Of a stretch of 64,000 nt of DNA, positions 52,755 through 62,289 are shown piece after piece. The notes beneath the pieces are model-generated. The model saw only the letters and a list, made by a program, of their open reading frames with translations. It was not told where the DNA came from and made no database searches. The translations under genes were made by a program, and so were the position numbers. This DNA comes from an uncultured Prevotella sp. (GTDB lineage Bacteria > Bacteroidota > Bacteroidia > Bacteroidales > Bacteroidaceae). The DNA lies in the NCBI GenBank assembly GCA_900317685.1, contig ONHQ01000009.1, positions 1 to 64,000 of the forward strand. The letters are read 5' to 3'. Within the stretch, counting starts at the first letter, position 1; each line of letters starts with the position of its first letter.

Positions 52755-54167
52755 ATGAAACACACCTTATTATATATATTGGCTTTCGCCGGTCTGCTTC
52801 TCTCTTCCTGCAAGAGCGACGAGACGTTGCCGACCTTTGCGTTTGACGACAATGCGTTGACGCTCACGCCGGCTGCCGGAGGCGCGGTCCTCCACTATAA
52901 ACTGCCCGACGACCCCGATGTCGTGGGCATCCACTGCCGTTACAACGACTGCTACGGACAGCCCATCCTGCGTACGGGCAGCGCCCTGTCCGACTCTATG
53001 AAGTTGGTAGGCTTCAACGAGGCGGTGAGCAACGTCCCCTGCCAGATCAGCCTGCAGCTGCGCGATGGCGGTGAGAGTGCGCCCATCAGCCGCACGTTCT
53101 CTACGTTGGACTCTGATCCGATCACCTTTATCAACTCCATGAAGGTGGAGTCGGGATGGAATGGATTCTCTATCAATTACAAGGCTCCGGAGAGCGTCCA
53201 GGGACTCTATCACGTGTTCTACCTTGGTGAGAACCCTTATACCCATCAGCAGGACACCATCTTGCTTGATACCAAGACCATCACGCCGGGCGGTGATACC
53301 ATCATCTATCAGCCCAAGCAGCTCAAGGAGCAGAACACCATCGTCGTCAAAGTGGAAGACTATCGCGGACACGTCGTACGGCAGCGCCAGTGGGATGTTG
53401 AAAGCATGCAGACGATGAAACACGATGGCATCAAGATTTACTACTCCAACTCTGTGGAAGACGATAAAGAGAAGTTGGGGATACAATATCTCACCGATGG
53501 TGACCTCAACGGCTGGAGATGGTTTGAGTCGCAGGATGATCATAAGACTTATACCTTTATCTCTAAGAAGAATGGCGTGGGCGAGGGCTCGGCACCGATG
53601 TATGTCGATATCGGGGAGCAGACACCTACCGCTGAAGTCAGACTCTATGCTTACCTCTTCAAGGGCGTTGGTATCGGAATATGTAGAGGAGGTGTCCCCT
53701 GCTGGAGTAGTACGCAATGCCAATTTATTGATACCAACATCATTGCACAGGAGCTGAACAATTATTATTACAATCGTTTGCCGTGTGACATTGATGTCTA
53801 TGGTTGCCGTGAGACAGATGCCTCTACTGATTTTGAGCACATGAAGTGGGAGAAAATAGGCTCCTTTAAAGAGTCAAATACAAAACCTCAGGAAGATGGC
53901 GTTAATAATTGCTGGTTCTATGGCTGTTCCGATACCAGATGGAGAGATGGCGGTGACCGCTCCGCTGAGGATGTCAAAGCCCTGACGCCAAAGTATCTCT
54001 CTATCAAATTTATGGCAGCCGGCCAGGGACAAGGCTACAGATATCTGAAGCTCGTGTTCAACGACTGCTACAGATATAGTTATGAATACGCCAACGACAC
54101 CAATACAAAGATGAAAGTGTTGACCTTCAACGAACTGGAAGTCTACACCAAGAAACATTCCAAATAA
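52755..54167 (+). CDS. surface lipoprotein with DUF4959/DUF5126-like domains
   Basis: 470 residues. Lipobox LLLSSCKSD with C19. An Ig-like DUF4959 unit (about 25-125) with TPAAGGAVLHYKLPDDPDVV is followed by another beta-sandwich (to about 225) and a C-terminal discoidin-like region (about 265-465) that ends in FNELEVYTKK. Genes of this kind commonly sit third in SusC/D loci and encode accessory binding proteins on the cell surface. Ligand unknown. Confidence 0.8.
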   Translation: MKHTLLYILAFAGLLLSSCKSDETLPTFAFDDNALTLTPAAGGAVLHYKLPDDPDVVGIHCRYNDCYGQPILRTGSALSDSMKLVGFNEAVSNVPCQISLQLRDGGESAPISRTFSTLDSDPITFINSMKVESGWNGFSINYKAPESVQGLYHVFYLGENPYTHQQDTILLDTKTITPGGDTIIYQPKQLKEQNTIVVKVEDYRGHVVRQRQWDVESMQTMKHDGIKIYYSNSVEDDKEKLGIQYLTDGDLNGWRWFESQDDHKTYTFISKKNGVGEGSAPMYVDIGEQTPTAEVRLYAYLFKGVGIGICRGGVPCWSSTQCQFIDTNIIAQELNNYYYNRLPCDIDVYGCRETDASTDFEHMKWEKIGSFKESNTKPQEDGVNNCWFYGCSDTRWRDGGDRSAEDVKALTPKYLSIKFMAAGQGQGYRYLKLVFNDCYRYSYEYANDTNTKMKVLTFNELEVYTKKHSK

Positions 54168-54169
54168 AG

Positions 54170-55693
54170 ATGAAGAGTATGAAAAGATATTTGCTATTAT
54201 TGTTGCCCCTGCTGTTGATGACCTCTTGCGGTGAGAGTCTCTTCGACACCTACAAGAATTTTGCCGGGGATGGTGAGATACGCTATGTGGGCAAAGTCTC
54301 CGACCTGACGGTCTCTCCGGGCTGGCAGCGGATACTGTTGGACTGGAAGAACAGCGACGACCCCATCATTGATAAGATGGAGGTGAAGTGGGTCGTCGAC
54401 GACAAACGTGACTCGGTGTTCCTGCCGGTCGGTACTACCTCTTATGTCATCGGCAATCTGACGCAAGGCAACAACTATGAGGTGACGGTGTGCTCGGTCG
54501 ACAAGGAGGGACGAGAGTCGCTGCCTACTACGACGTATGTGCGCCCGTATAACCAGGACCATGAGGCGGTATTGGCGTTCAATCGTGTCGTGGCGCGCAG
54601 TTTCTTCCTGCACAATCATCTGTTGCTGACCTTCAATGGCTGGGATAGCAACATCAAGGATGCTTATCTCACCTATCGGACGAAGAGCAATGGGGAGGAG
54701 AAGAAAGTACAACTGACCGAAGAGGTGGTAGATGGCTTGCACTTGGATCTTCCGGATGTGGATGCCACCAAGCCTGTCTCTGTTTATCGAGAGGGATATA
54801 TCGAAGGCTGTGAGGACCTCATCACATTTGCGCCGATCAACTTGGAGACGGAGCCTTTGTTCAACTCTGAGTTCAAGCAGGAGATGAAGCGTCAGTTTGG
54901 TTATGACGTGACCATCCCGGAGAGCTTCTATAGTCAGTGCGAGCAGTTGGATCTGGATTGGAAGATCAACGACTTCGCTGATTTGCTCTATTTCCCCAAG
55001 CTGAAAAAGCTCTATTTGGGCAAGAACCGCCACGTGCGTCCTGAGATGGTTGACGACAAGGAAGTCGGTCAGTCGCAGGTCACCGATGTGGAGTTGTCCG
55101 ACTGGGTACTCGCTAAGCTCCACGAGCTCAATGGCCTGGAGGTGTATCGCTACGACAAGCACTTCTCCACCTTGACCAAGGAGAGCTATGTGAAGGATAT
55201 GGGCCATTCGCCCGAGCCTGATGTCACGCTTATCAGCATGAAGGGCGCTAAAGTAACGGTGATGCCCGAAGAGAGCCAAGAACTGATCCAGCTGGGCTGG
55301 AGCTCCCATCCCGAATATTTGGTCGATGGCAACGAGAACACATCGTGGAAGCCTTATGTGCAGAACGCAAGCACCACATACACCATCGACGTGGAGCTCC
55401 CCGCTGACCATACGGTCAAAGGTATGCGGCTGGTGCAGAGCTATTACGGTGCCAGCGAGGCTGCCATGCGTGCGCTCTGCCCCGCTCAGATCAGGGTGTA
55501 CAAGAGTGTCGACGGCGGCTACTTCCCTGTTGCCACCAACTTGGAAGATACCAATATCGGCAACAGCACCGGTGAGGTGAACTACATCTCTTTTGCCAAG
55601 GCCGAGCGCATCAAATATGTCCGCATTGTGGTCACCACACCGATGTATTTCAAAAACTTCCAAGTGTCGTTGGCTGAAATCGGACTCTATTAA
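54170..55693 (+). CDS. surface lipoprotein with DUF4998 and discoidin domains
   Basis: 507 residues, starting 2 bases after the previous stop. Lipobox LLMTSCGES with C20. DUF4998 covers about 35-225 (GDGEIRYVGKVSDLTVSPGW, two fibronectin-like folds). A middle region of about 130 residues resembles leucine-rich or helical spacers. The C-terminal F5/8-type discoidin domain (about 365-507) has PEYLVDGNENTSWKP and ends VSLAEIGLY. Probable accessory binding protein for the SusCD complex. Confidence 0.82.
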   Translation: MKSMKRYLLLLLPLLLMTSCGESLFDTYKNFAGDGEIRYVGKVSDLTVSPGWQRILLDWKNSDDPIIDKMEVKWVVDDKRDSVFLPVGTTSYVIGNLTQGNNYEVTVCSVDKEGRESLPTTTYVRPYNQDHEAVLAFNRVVARSFFLHNHLLLTFNGWDSNIKDAYLTYRTKSNGEEKKVQLTEEVVDGLHLDLPDVDATKPVSVYREGYIEGCEDLITFAPINLETEPLFNSEFKQEMKRQFGYDVTIPESFYSQCEQLDLDWKINDFADLLYFPKLKKLYLGKNRHVRPEMVDDKEVGQSQVTDVELSDWVLAKLHELNGLEVYRYDKHFSTLTKESYVKDMGHSPEPDVTLISMKGAKVTVMPEESQELIQLGWSSHPEYLVDGNENTSWKPYVQNASTTYTIDVELPADHTVKGMRLVQSYYGASEAAMRALCPAQIRVYKSVDGGYFPVATNLEDTNIGNSTGEVNYISFAKAERIKYVRIVVTTPMYFKNFQVSLAEIGLY

Positions 55694-55718
55694 TATTCCA
55701 ATTTATAACCATATTCTC

Positions 55719-58700
55719 ATGAATACAATGAAAATGAATCGGTATGTCTGTTGTGCTTTGTTGCTCTGCGCCCTGGTGATTCCTTGCCAGGCTCAGCAGA
55801 GCGACAAGCTCCTGTCGATATTGAAACAGGAGCTGAAGAGCAACTTTGCGCAGCTGCAAAAACAGACTGTCAAGCCCTATTATATGAGTTATAGGGCAGA
55901 GGACAAATACAAGAAGGTGATCAGCAGCAGCTTTGGTACGCTGTCTTCCAATCAGGATTTACGCTCTCGCAATATCACCCCGCAGATCCGCCTGGGCAGT
56001 AAGCAGTTGGACAACTTCAAATATTACTCTCAGGGGTATCCTTCTTACGATGGCCGCTCTGCCGCTGAGGTGACCATTCCCTATGAAGATGATGCCACAG
56101 CCGGCATCACGACCAATATCTGGAATGCCACGCTCGCTCGCTATAAGTATGCCCTGGCTTTTTATGAGCAGGCCAAGAGCAAGGCGGCAACCAGCACGGC
56201 GGATGAGGACAAGGCTCCGTGCTTCTCCGAGGCTCCCGTGGAGCACTACTACGAGCAGCCTCTGAACCTTGACAGCCTCAAACTCAACGACAAGGTGTGG
56301 GAGGCACGTCTCAACGCAATCAGCGCCGTATTCAAAGCGGATCCCAACTTAAAAGAAGGCTCGGCATCGCTGGACTATGGTGTGTCACGGACTTATTTCG
56401 TCAATACCGATGGCACTGATGTCGTGCAGAACCGTGTCTCTGCCCGCCTCATGCTCAGCGTGGAGGCTGTCGCCGAGGACGGCATGAGCCTGCCGCTGTA
56501 TCAGGACTTCTTTACCTTCTCTCCCGACTCGCTGCCCTCGCAGGAGACGGTCGTGGCTGCCGCCAAGGATCTGCTCCGGCGTGTCGAGGCACTGCGCAAA
56601 GCTCCTGTGGCCAATCCCTATACGGGACCTGCCGTGTTGTCGGGATCTGCCAGCGGCGTCTTCTTCCATGAGATCTTCGGGCACCGCTTGGAGGGTCACC
56701 GGCTGAAAGAAGGTGGTGAGACCTTTAAGAACATGGTGGGCAAGCAGGTGCTGCCCACGCCTTTCCAGGTGTATTGCGACCCGACGTTGCGTCACTATGC
56801 CGGGACTGATATGAACGGCTACTACCTCTATGACAGCGAGGGCGTGAAGGCGCGCCGCGTCGACAATGTGGTCAACGGCACGCTCAAGGAGTTTCTGATG
56901 AGCCGTGTGCCGCTCGACGGCTTCCCGCAGAGCAACGGCCACGGACGCGCCAGCGGTGCCAACGACCCTGTCAGCCGACAGTCGAACCTCGTCGTGGAGA
57001 CCAAGCAGCCCTATACCGACGCACAGCTCCGGCAGATGCTCATCCGGGAAGCAAAGAAGCAAGGCAAGGACTATGGTTACTTCTTCAAGACCGTGACCAA
57101 TGGCTATACCATGACGGGAGAGGGCGGTACCATCAATTCGTTCAATGTCACGCCGGTGGAGGTCTACCGCGTCTTTGTCAACGGCAAGCCCGATGAGCTC
57201 GTGCGTGGCGTGAGTCTGATAGGTACCCCGCTGTCAATGTTCTCACACATCCAGGCCGGAGGCAATACGCCCGCTACTTTTACGGGCGTGTGCGGTGCCG
57301 AGTCGGGTTGGGTGCCTGTGACAGCCACGTCACCGGCCATCTTCGTGAGCCAAATAGAGACGCAGCGCATCCAGAAGACGGGGGCCATGCCACCGGTGCT
57401 GTCTGCTCCTGCCTTTACTTCCAAAGACGCTGGCGATACCGACAAGATGGTCTTCGATGCCATGAAAGACGAGATGCACCGCACCACCGACAGCCTGCGT
57501 GTGGCTGAGGCCAAGGCTCCTTTCTGGGTAGGCTATGGAGTGACACGTTATCGCTCGTTCGACATCACGGGAGAATATGGAGGAATCTCGCTCAGCAATC
57601 AGACACCGTGGCAGACGAATATTATCACGCATGTGCTGTTGGGCAACTTCAAACGTTGCAGCGACATCCCCGGACAGCCGCTGCTCATTGGCAGCCGCGG
57701 CTCCGATGACATGAATTACGCCATGCTCCGCCGCGCCTTGTGGTCGTCTTCCGATCAGGCTTATAAGTCGTCGGTGATGATGCAGGCTCAGAAGGAGAGC
57801 TATCTCAACCAGAATCCCCTGCCATCTGCCTTGGAGAAACTGCCCGACATGCAGCACTCCGCACCGTGCACGTATATCGTCAACGACAGTGTGCCTTTTG
57901 ACATCGATATGGCCCGGCTGAACGGCTATGCCAAGGAGCTCTCTGCCATCTTCAACGACTATCCTTACCTGTTCAATGGCGTGGTGAAGATCTCCGGTGA
58001 TGAGGTCACCTCGTACAGAGCTACCTCGGAGAATGTCAATATCAAGCAGCCCCACAACCGTGTCACCATCAAGGTGTCGGCACAGTTTGAGGATGATCAG
58101 CATCTCCGTTTGTCCGATGAGCTGAAGCTCAGCTATGAGCGTCCTTCAGAGATTCCCGCTCTCGACACGCTGAAAGCACGCGTGCGGAAGTTTGCCGACG
58201 ACTGTATGGCTTTGCGCAATGCCGAACTGATGACAGAAGCGTACAAGGGTCCGGTGATGTTTGAGAACGACGCCGTCAAGGAAGCCTTTGTGACGAGCTA
58301 CCTTTCTGCCGGTGATTTCTACGCTCAGCCTTCGCTGCAGGAGAACAACAAAGGCCTGGGTCCGAAGATCGGTAAGAAGATCATGGATGAGCGCATCACC
58401 ATTACCAACGAGACGGGGCTGACAACGTATCAGGGTCAGCCGCTCTATGGCCACTACGCTGTCGACGCTGACGGCTTCACGCCCACCACGCCGATGACAC
58501 TTGTTGACAAGGGCGTGTTCATGATGATGCTCAACAGAGCCACACCGGCACAGTATGCGCCGAAGAGCACAGCCAGTGCCCGCTTCTGCAATGAACCCGG
58601 TCAGGCGGTGCCCATGGTCGGTGTCGGTACGCTGCACGTGCAGGCTACCGGTACGACGGCTGACGAGAAGATGGAGAAAGAGCTCATCAAGCGCGCTAAG

Positions 58701-59012
58701 AAGGAAAAGCTGTCCTTCGCTTACATCATCACCCTGCCGAACAACTGCACGTGCCTGAGGTTGGAGAAGATAGATGTGAAGACCGGTCAGCGTACCCTGG
58801 TGAAGTCGAACATGATGGCGCTGCCTTCCTCTGAGCAGATGAAGAAGTTGGTGGCAATCTCCAATAAGGAGATAGTCCGCAACAGCGTGGAGCCTTATAC
58901 CTATTCCACCATTGTCCCGGCAAGCATCATTGTCGACGACATGGAATTGGGCAAAGCAACGATGAAGCCCGAAAAGGCACCTGCACTCATCTTCCCCTTG
59001 CAACGTAAGTAA
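55719..59012 (+). CDS. exported TldD-TldE-like fusion metalloprotease
   Basis: 1097 residues from ATG 55719. Signal peptide ends PCQAQQ at about 27. The first half (to about 590) is TldD-like: the zinc motif HEIFGH is at 317-322 in FFHEIFGHRLEGH, and C525 in GVCGAESG is the likely third ligand. The second half (about 600-1097) repeats the fold: KGPVMFENDAVKEAFVTSYL aligns with the metal-site helix but lacks HExxxH, as in TldE/PmbA. Cytosolic TldD and TldE are separate subunits that cut peptides in a closed cavity. Here they are one secreted chain next to SusC/D. Role: trimming peptides in the periplasm or on the surface (inference). Confidence 0.87.
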   Translation: MNTMKMNRYVCCALLLCALVIPCQAQQSDKLLSILKQELKSNFAQLQKQTVKPYYMSYRAEDKYKKVISSSFGTLSSNQDLRSRNITPQIRLGSKQLDNFKYYSQGYPSYDGRSAAEVTIPYEDDATAGITTNIWNATLARYKYALAFYEQAKSKAATSTADEDKAPCFSEAPVEHYYEQPLNLDSLKLNDKVWEARLNAISAVFKADPNLKEGSASLDYGVSRTYFVNTDGTDVVQNRVSARLMLSVEAVAEDGMSLPLYQDFFTFSPDSLPSQETVVAAAKDLLRRVEALRKAPVANPYTGPAVLSGSASGVFFHEIFGHRLEGHRLKEGGETFKNMVGKQVLPTPFQVYCDPTLRHYAGTDMNGYYLYDSEGVKARRVDNVVNGTLKEFLMSRVPLDGFPQSNGHGRASGANDPVSRQSNLVVETKQPYTDAQLRQMLIREAKKQGKDYGYFFKTVTNGYTMTGEGGTINSFNVTPVEVYRVFVNGKPDELVRGVSLIGTPLSMFSHIQAGGNTPATFTGVCGAESGWVPVTATSPAIFVSQIETQRIQKTGAMPPVLSAPAFTSKDAGDTDKMVFDAMKDEMHRTTDSLRVAEAKAPFWVGYGVTRYRSFDITGEYGGISLSNQTPWQTNIITHVLLGNFKRCSDIPGQPLLIGSRGSDDMNYAMLRRALWSSSDQAYKSSVMMQAQKESYLNQNPLPSALEKLPDMQHSAPCTYIVNDSVPFDIDMARLNGYAKELSAIFNDYPYLFNGVVKISGDEVTSYRATSENVNIKQPHNRVTIKVSAQFEDDQHLRLSDELKLSYERPSEIPALDTLKARVRKFADDCMALRNAELMTEAYKGPVMFENDAVKEAFVTSYLSAGDFYAQPSLQENNKGLGPKIGKKIMDERITITNETGLTTYQGQPLYGHYAVDADGFTPTTPMTLVDKGVFMMMLNRATPAQYAPKSTASARFCNEPGQAVPMVGVGTLHVQATGTTADEKMEKELIKRAKKEKLSFAYIITLPNNCTCLRLEKIDVKTGQRTLVKSNMMALPSSEQMKKLVAISNKEIVRNSVEPYTYSTIVPASIIVDDMELGKATMKPEKAPALIFPLQRK

Positions 59013-59046
59013 TCTACATTATAGTTATTTAATAATTCTCTCTCGC

Positions 59047-59100
59047 ATATCCGGCATGTCTCTTCCCCTCCGTGAGGACAGGAAATGGGATGCCGGATAT
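59047..59100 (+). terminator. long hairpin after the TldD-like gene
   Basis: 11-bp perfect arms ATATCCGGCAT / ATGCCGGATAT with a 32-base loop; TT and mixed sequence follow. A likely transcript end. Confidence 0.55.
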
Positions 59101-59109
59101 TTGCAGTCT

Positions 59110-59148
59110 CATCTTATTTGCATCATCTTATTTGCATCATCTTATTTG
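59110..59148 (+). repeat. three 14-bp direct repeats
   Basis: CATCTTATTTG occurs at 59110, 59124 and 59138, exactly 14 bases apart, in the region before the next gene. TTATTTG resembles the -7 box but with wrong spacing. Confidence 0.8.
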
Positions 59149-59168
59149 AATCTTAATATTATTCACGT

Positions 59169-59930
59169 ATGAAACAAATTAGTCTTTTGGTGGTCTTATT
59201 CTTGGTGACTGCCACATCCTTCGCACAAGAAAGTGCACGTAGCCTCTTGCCTCAGTCGTGGCTGGAAGGTGTGAACGTCACTACAGGTAAACCCGTCGGC
59301 AATATGGTGGGGAAGGGATCCATCGTGTGCGTAGCACCGTTGTCTGTTACGTATGGTGGCGGAACAAGTCCGACCACCATTACCTTCCGGCAGAGTCCCG
59401 AGAATATGCGGGCAAACTATTCTTATGGATGGTTTGCCAATGGCGAGGTACAGAATCTGCTTCATGAGGCCGTTGCCCATCATTGGTGGTTGCAGTTTGT
59501 ATGTAAAAAGACAGGGGAGTCCATCAATCCGTTGGATTCTGCTATCTCCGTTTCGTTGCTTCCCTACCAGTTCGAGTCCACCAATCTGAAACAGAAATTA
59601 GAGAAGGAGGATAGGGCATGGAGCCAGAAGGGCTTTACCTTTACTCCCGTGGAGGGGAAAGATACGGTGACGCAGCTCAACTGGGTGATGATGTTGGCAT
59701 TTGACGAAGGTAAAGCCATTATCGTCACTACGGACAATTATACTTTCCCGAAGAAGAGTGGACAATTTGATTATCTTTATATTAAAGATGTGCCTCTTCG
59801 CAGTGTAGGCTTCCTAAGATTTATCACGGCACAACAGGCCGCCACATATATTACCTATGACAAGCGGACTGGCGAAATACTCAAGATGAGATTGGATCCT
59901 GAGTGGAATAAGACCGTAATCCTTAAATAA
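59169..59930 (+). CDS. exported protein of unknown function
   Basis: 253 residues with signal peptide 1-19 ending SFAQ. The rest is soluble, rich in beta-strand patterns, with the segment EAVAHHWWLQFVCKKTGE and a C-terminal YITYDKRTGEILKMRLDPEW. No family is recognised. HH next to aromatic residues is not a known zinc motif. It lies 157 bases after the TldD-like gene, same strand, and may belong to the same peptide-handling locus; the hairpin between them argues for separate transcripts. Confidence 0.75.
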   Translation: MKQISLLVVLFLVTATSFAQESARSLLPQSWLEGVNVTTGKPVGNMVGKGSIVCVAPLSVTYGGGTSPTTITFRQSPENMRANYSYGWFANGEVQNLLHEAVAHHWWLQFVCKKTGESINPLDSAISVSLLPYQFESTNLKQKLEKEDRAWSQKGFTFTPVEGKDTVTQLNWVMMLAFDEGKAIIVTTDNYTFPKKSGQFDYLYIKDVPLRSVGFLRFITAQQAATYITYDKRTGEILKMRLDPEWNKTVILK

Positions 59931-60456
59931 AGAATGGGCTTAGCCCCAAACGCTGATGCGTTTGGGGCTAAACGGTATTGTATCACATAGTCAGGCTGCT
60001 TCCGGGAGGTTCGTTTTCCGGGAGGTCTGCTGCCGGGAGGTCCGCTGCCCTCAGCGGACATAGCGTTGACTTCAACGCTTATGGTCTTTTTTCTTTTAAC
60101 GCGCCATCTACGATGTCATCGAGAATATTAACGAATATCGAGAATATATACAGCCTCACCAAAAACTCTCCGAGGAATCGGTTACAGGCGTTTGCAGGGT
60201 GCGGCTCTGCAACAAATCGGCAATGACGGACAATCCATACTCTTCCCGAAAGATTGGTGTCAGCCCGTACGTCGCCATTTTCCTTTCTTTCTTGGTGATG
60301 GATGACCACACATTGGATAGGATGACTCTTTCTCAAACAACCTACAGAGTCACCATGAGCCTACGGAGAATATCCGCTATGCCCTTCTACCTCCTTCTTT
60401 ATTCATCATTATTTCGACAATATTACAGATTTTTTGGCTATTTACCGATAATTTCG
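59931..60456. other. intergenic repeat mosaic upstream of the sigma factor gene
   Basis: Order: E (59995-60062), F (60070-60152), linker CTCTCCGAGGAATCGGTTAC (60167), D reduced to a stub (60191-60213). No gene; an 82-codon ORF across it is repeat-derived. Confidence 0.75.
59995..60213 (+). repeat. repeat families E, F and D stub
   Basis: E has GCTTCCGGGAGG, then GGTCCGCTGCCCTCAGCGGA. F has TTCAACGCTTATGGTC, TTTTAACGCGCCATCTACGA, ATTAACGAATATCGAGAATA. D keeps TTTGCAGGGTGCGGC and CTGCAACAAATCGGC, joined directly; the middle is lost. Confidence 0.85.
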
Positions 60457-60464
60457 TAATTTTG
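60457..60464 (+). promoter_or_regulatory. -7 box of the sigma factor gene
   Basis: TAATTTTG followed by TCTT, only 9 bases before the ATG. The transcript would have almost no leader. Confidence 0.55.
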
Positions 60465-60472
60465 TCTTCATT

Positions 60473-60982
60473 ATGAGTCGCGAGGGAGAATTTGAACGTT
60501 TGTTCCGTGAGTGCTATGCACAGCTGTATGCTTTCGCCATGGGTATGGTGAGAGACGACGAGCTATGCCGCGACATACTCAGCGACTCGTTTGAGATGCT
60601 CTGGAACCACATCGGAGAGGTGGACGAGGCGGGTGAGAAAAGCTACCTCTTCCGAACGGTCCGAAACAAATGCACCGACTGGGCACGCAGCCGGCTCTCC
60701 CGACAACGCTATGAGATGTTCTTCAAGACCCTCTACGGTGACGGTAGCGACGACGACGGCTCCGATCTGAAAGAGGCCGAGGACAACATCAACAAGATTT
60801 ACCATCTCATCGACATACTCACGCCGCAGACGCGCCGCATACTCGATGAATGCTATTTCAAAGGGCGGCGGCAGGCCGAGGTGGCTGAGGAATTGGGCAT
60901 CAGCGTCAGTGCAGTGAAGAAGCACATCGCACAGGCGATGAAGGTGTTCAAAAGCAATATGAACTTAAAGAATGCTAAATAG
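60473..60982 (+). CDS. ECF-type RNA polymerase sigma factor
   Basis: 169 residues. Sigma region 2 spans about 8-75 (FERLFRECYAQLYAFAMGMV, DILSDSFEMLWNHIGE), and region 4 spans 105-162 (RRQAEVAEELGISVSAVKKH, a HTH for the -35). It belongs to the Bacteroidota FecI-like group. The anti-sigma FecR gene follows 83 bases later. It should turn on a SusC/SusD locus when the STN domain of SusC is occupied. The nearest such locus begins 13 kb upstream (47294). Confidence 0.93.
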   Translation: MSREGEFERLFRECYAQLYAFAMGMVRDDELCRDILSDSFEMLWNHIGEVDEAGEKSYLFRTVRNKCTDWARSRLSRQRYEMFFKTLYGDGSDDDGSDLKEAEDNINKIYHLIDILTPQTRRILDECYFKGRRQAEVAEELGISVSAVKKHIAQAMKVFKSNMNLKNAK

Positions 60983-61065
60983 GGGTATACGCCTGGTGAC
61001 CCTTCTCGTCATAAGTTAAGGCAAGCGTAAACAGGCAATGTATAAATAAAAAGGGATTTAACGTT

Positions 61066-62289
61066 ATGGCATCTGATAAGGACAGACTGGAAAACATCCG
61101 GCAGTGGCTTGAGGGCAACGGCCAGGGTGAGGAGGAACAGCTCGATGGGCTGCTCCAGGACGGCGATGCCATGGACGATGTTCGTGTCAGTGCTTACCTG
61201 CGTCAGGCTCTCAACCGCCGCCATGCCGACGAGATGATGCCCGCCGACGAGGTGGGCAAAGAACTCAGCCGGTTCAAGGCGCGTATGGCCAGTAAGCAGA
61301 TGGCCGATGCTGCGCCACAAGTCTCTGACGAAGAGACCTCGTCGCCCTCTGTTCGCCTTTCCAAACCGCTATACGTCCGTCCTCTCTTCTGGACGCTCAT
61401 TGGCGTGGCGGCCTGCCTACTCTTGCTCTTCGGTGCAACGTGGTGGTTCCGTGCCAACCAGCCTGCCGAGAATCCCGACATCGCCTACGATGTACCGCGC
61501 AGTAAGCTCACCGTGCCGTCCATCGTCACCAGCACGGGCAAGGTAATACCCTTGACGGGTCAGAGCCAGAACCTGTCGATGGCGGGAGGCAACCTCTCTG
61601 CTCGCAACCGACTGCTGCGGGCCTTGGGCTTCGATGCCGATGAGGTGACGACGGAGAAATGCTCCATCGCCGTACCGCCTGGCAAGAGCTACGACATCGT
61701 GCTCCCCGACGGTACGAAGGTGTGGCTCTATGCTGATTCGAAGCTGACCTATCCCTTGACGTTCAGCGGTAAGGAGCGGGCAGTATATCTGCAGGGTCAG
61801 GCTGAGTTTGATGTCACCCACGATGCCAGCCATCCCTTTGTGGTCATCACCGACAAGCTCGATGCGCGCGTACTCGGCACAGAAATCAATGTGAGCTGTT
61901 ATCCCGATGAGGCTGCCCATGTGGCGCTCCTTCGCGGCATTGTCGCCGTGAGCGTTAACAAGAGCGACCAAAGCGTGACGCTGAGGCCGGGACAGGGCGT
62001 GACGTTGCAAGGCAATGGCTCGCTCGCCGTTGCGGAGGAGAACATGGACACCTATGAATATTGGAAGAACGGATACCTCTATTTCGACGACCAGACCTTG
62101 ACAATCATTGCCAAGAACCTGGAGCGTTGGTACCGTGTGCCCTTTGTCATCGACAACCCGCTGCTGGCCCAGAAACGTCTCCGCTTCTTCTGTCTGCGCA
62201 GCGAGAGCATCGACCGCGCCCTTGAGTTGCTGAACCACTTCAGCGGCATCGAGGCTAAGCGAAGCGGCGACGCAGTGCATATCAAGTAG
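61066..62289 (+). CDS. FecR-type anti-sigma factor
   Basis: 407 residues. The cytoplasmic N-terminal part (1-100) would bind sigma. A membrane helix lies at about 108-126 (LIGVAACLLLLFGATWWF). The periplasmic FecR domain (about 200-295) contains IVLPDGTKVWLYADSKLTYP and ARVLGTEINVSCYPDE. The C-terminal DUF4974 (about 325-407) has LTIIAKNLERWYRVPFVI and RALELLNHFSGIEAKR; this domain contacts the STN domain of the receptor. The sigma/anti-sigma order is standard, but no SusC gene follows directly. Confidence 0.93.
   Translation: MASDKDRLENIRQWLEGNGQGEEEQLDGLLQDGDAMDDVRVSAYLRQALNRRHADEMMPADEVGKELSRFKARMASKQMADAAPQVSDEETSSPSVRLSKPLYVRPLFWTLIGVAACLLLLFGATWWFRANQPAENPDIAYDVPRSKLTVPSIVTSTGKVIPLTGQSQNLSMAGGNLSARNRLLRALGFDADEVTTEKCSIAVPPGKSYDIVLPDGTKVWLYADSKLTYPLTFSGKERAVYLQGQAEFDVTHDASHPFVVITDKLDARVLGTEINVSCYPDEAAHVALLRGIVAVSVNKSDQSVTLRPGQGVTLQGNGSLAVAEENMDTYEYWKNGYLYFDDQTLTIIAKNLERWYRVPFVIDNPLLAQKRLRFFCLRSESIDRALELLNHFSGIEAKRSGDAVHIK

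Noticed and set aside
54197-55663. Minus-strand ORF of 488 codons
   Set aside because: Antisense to the DUF4998-discoidin lipoprotein, which has a lipobox and fits the SusC/D operon; the opposite frame has no recognisable domain.
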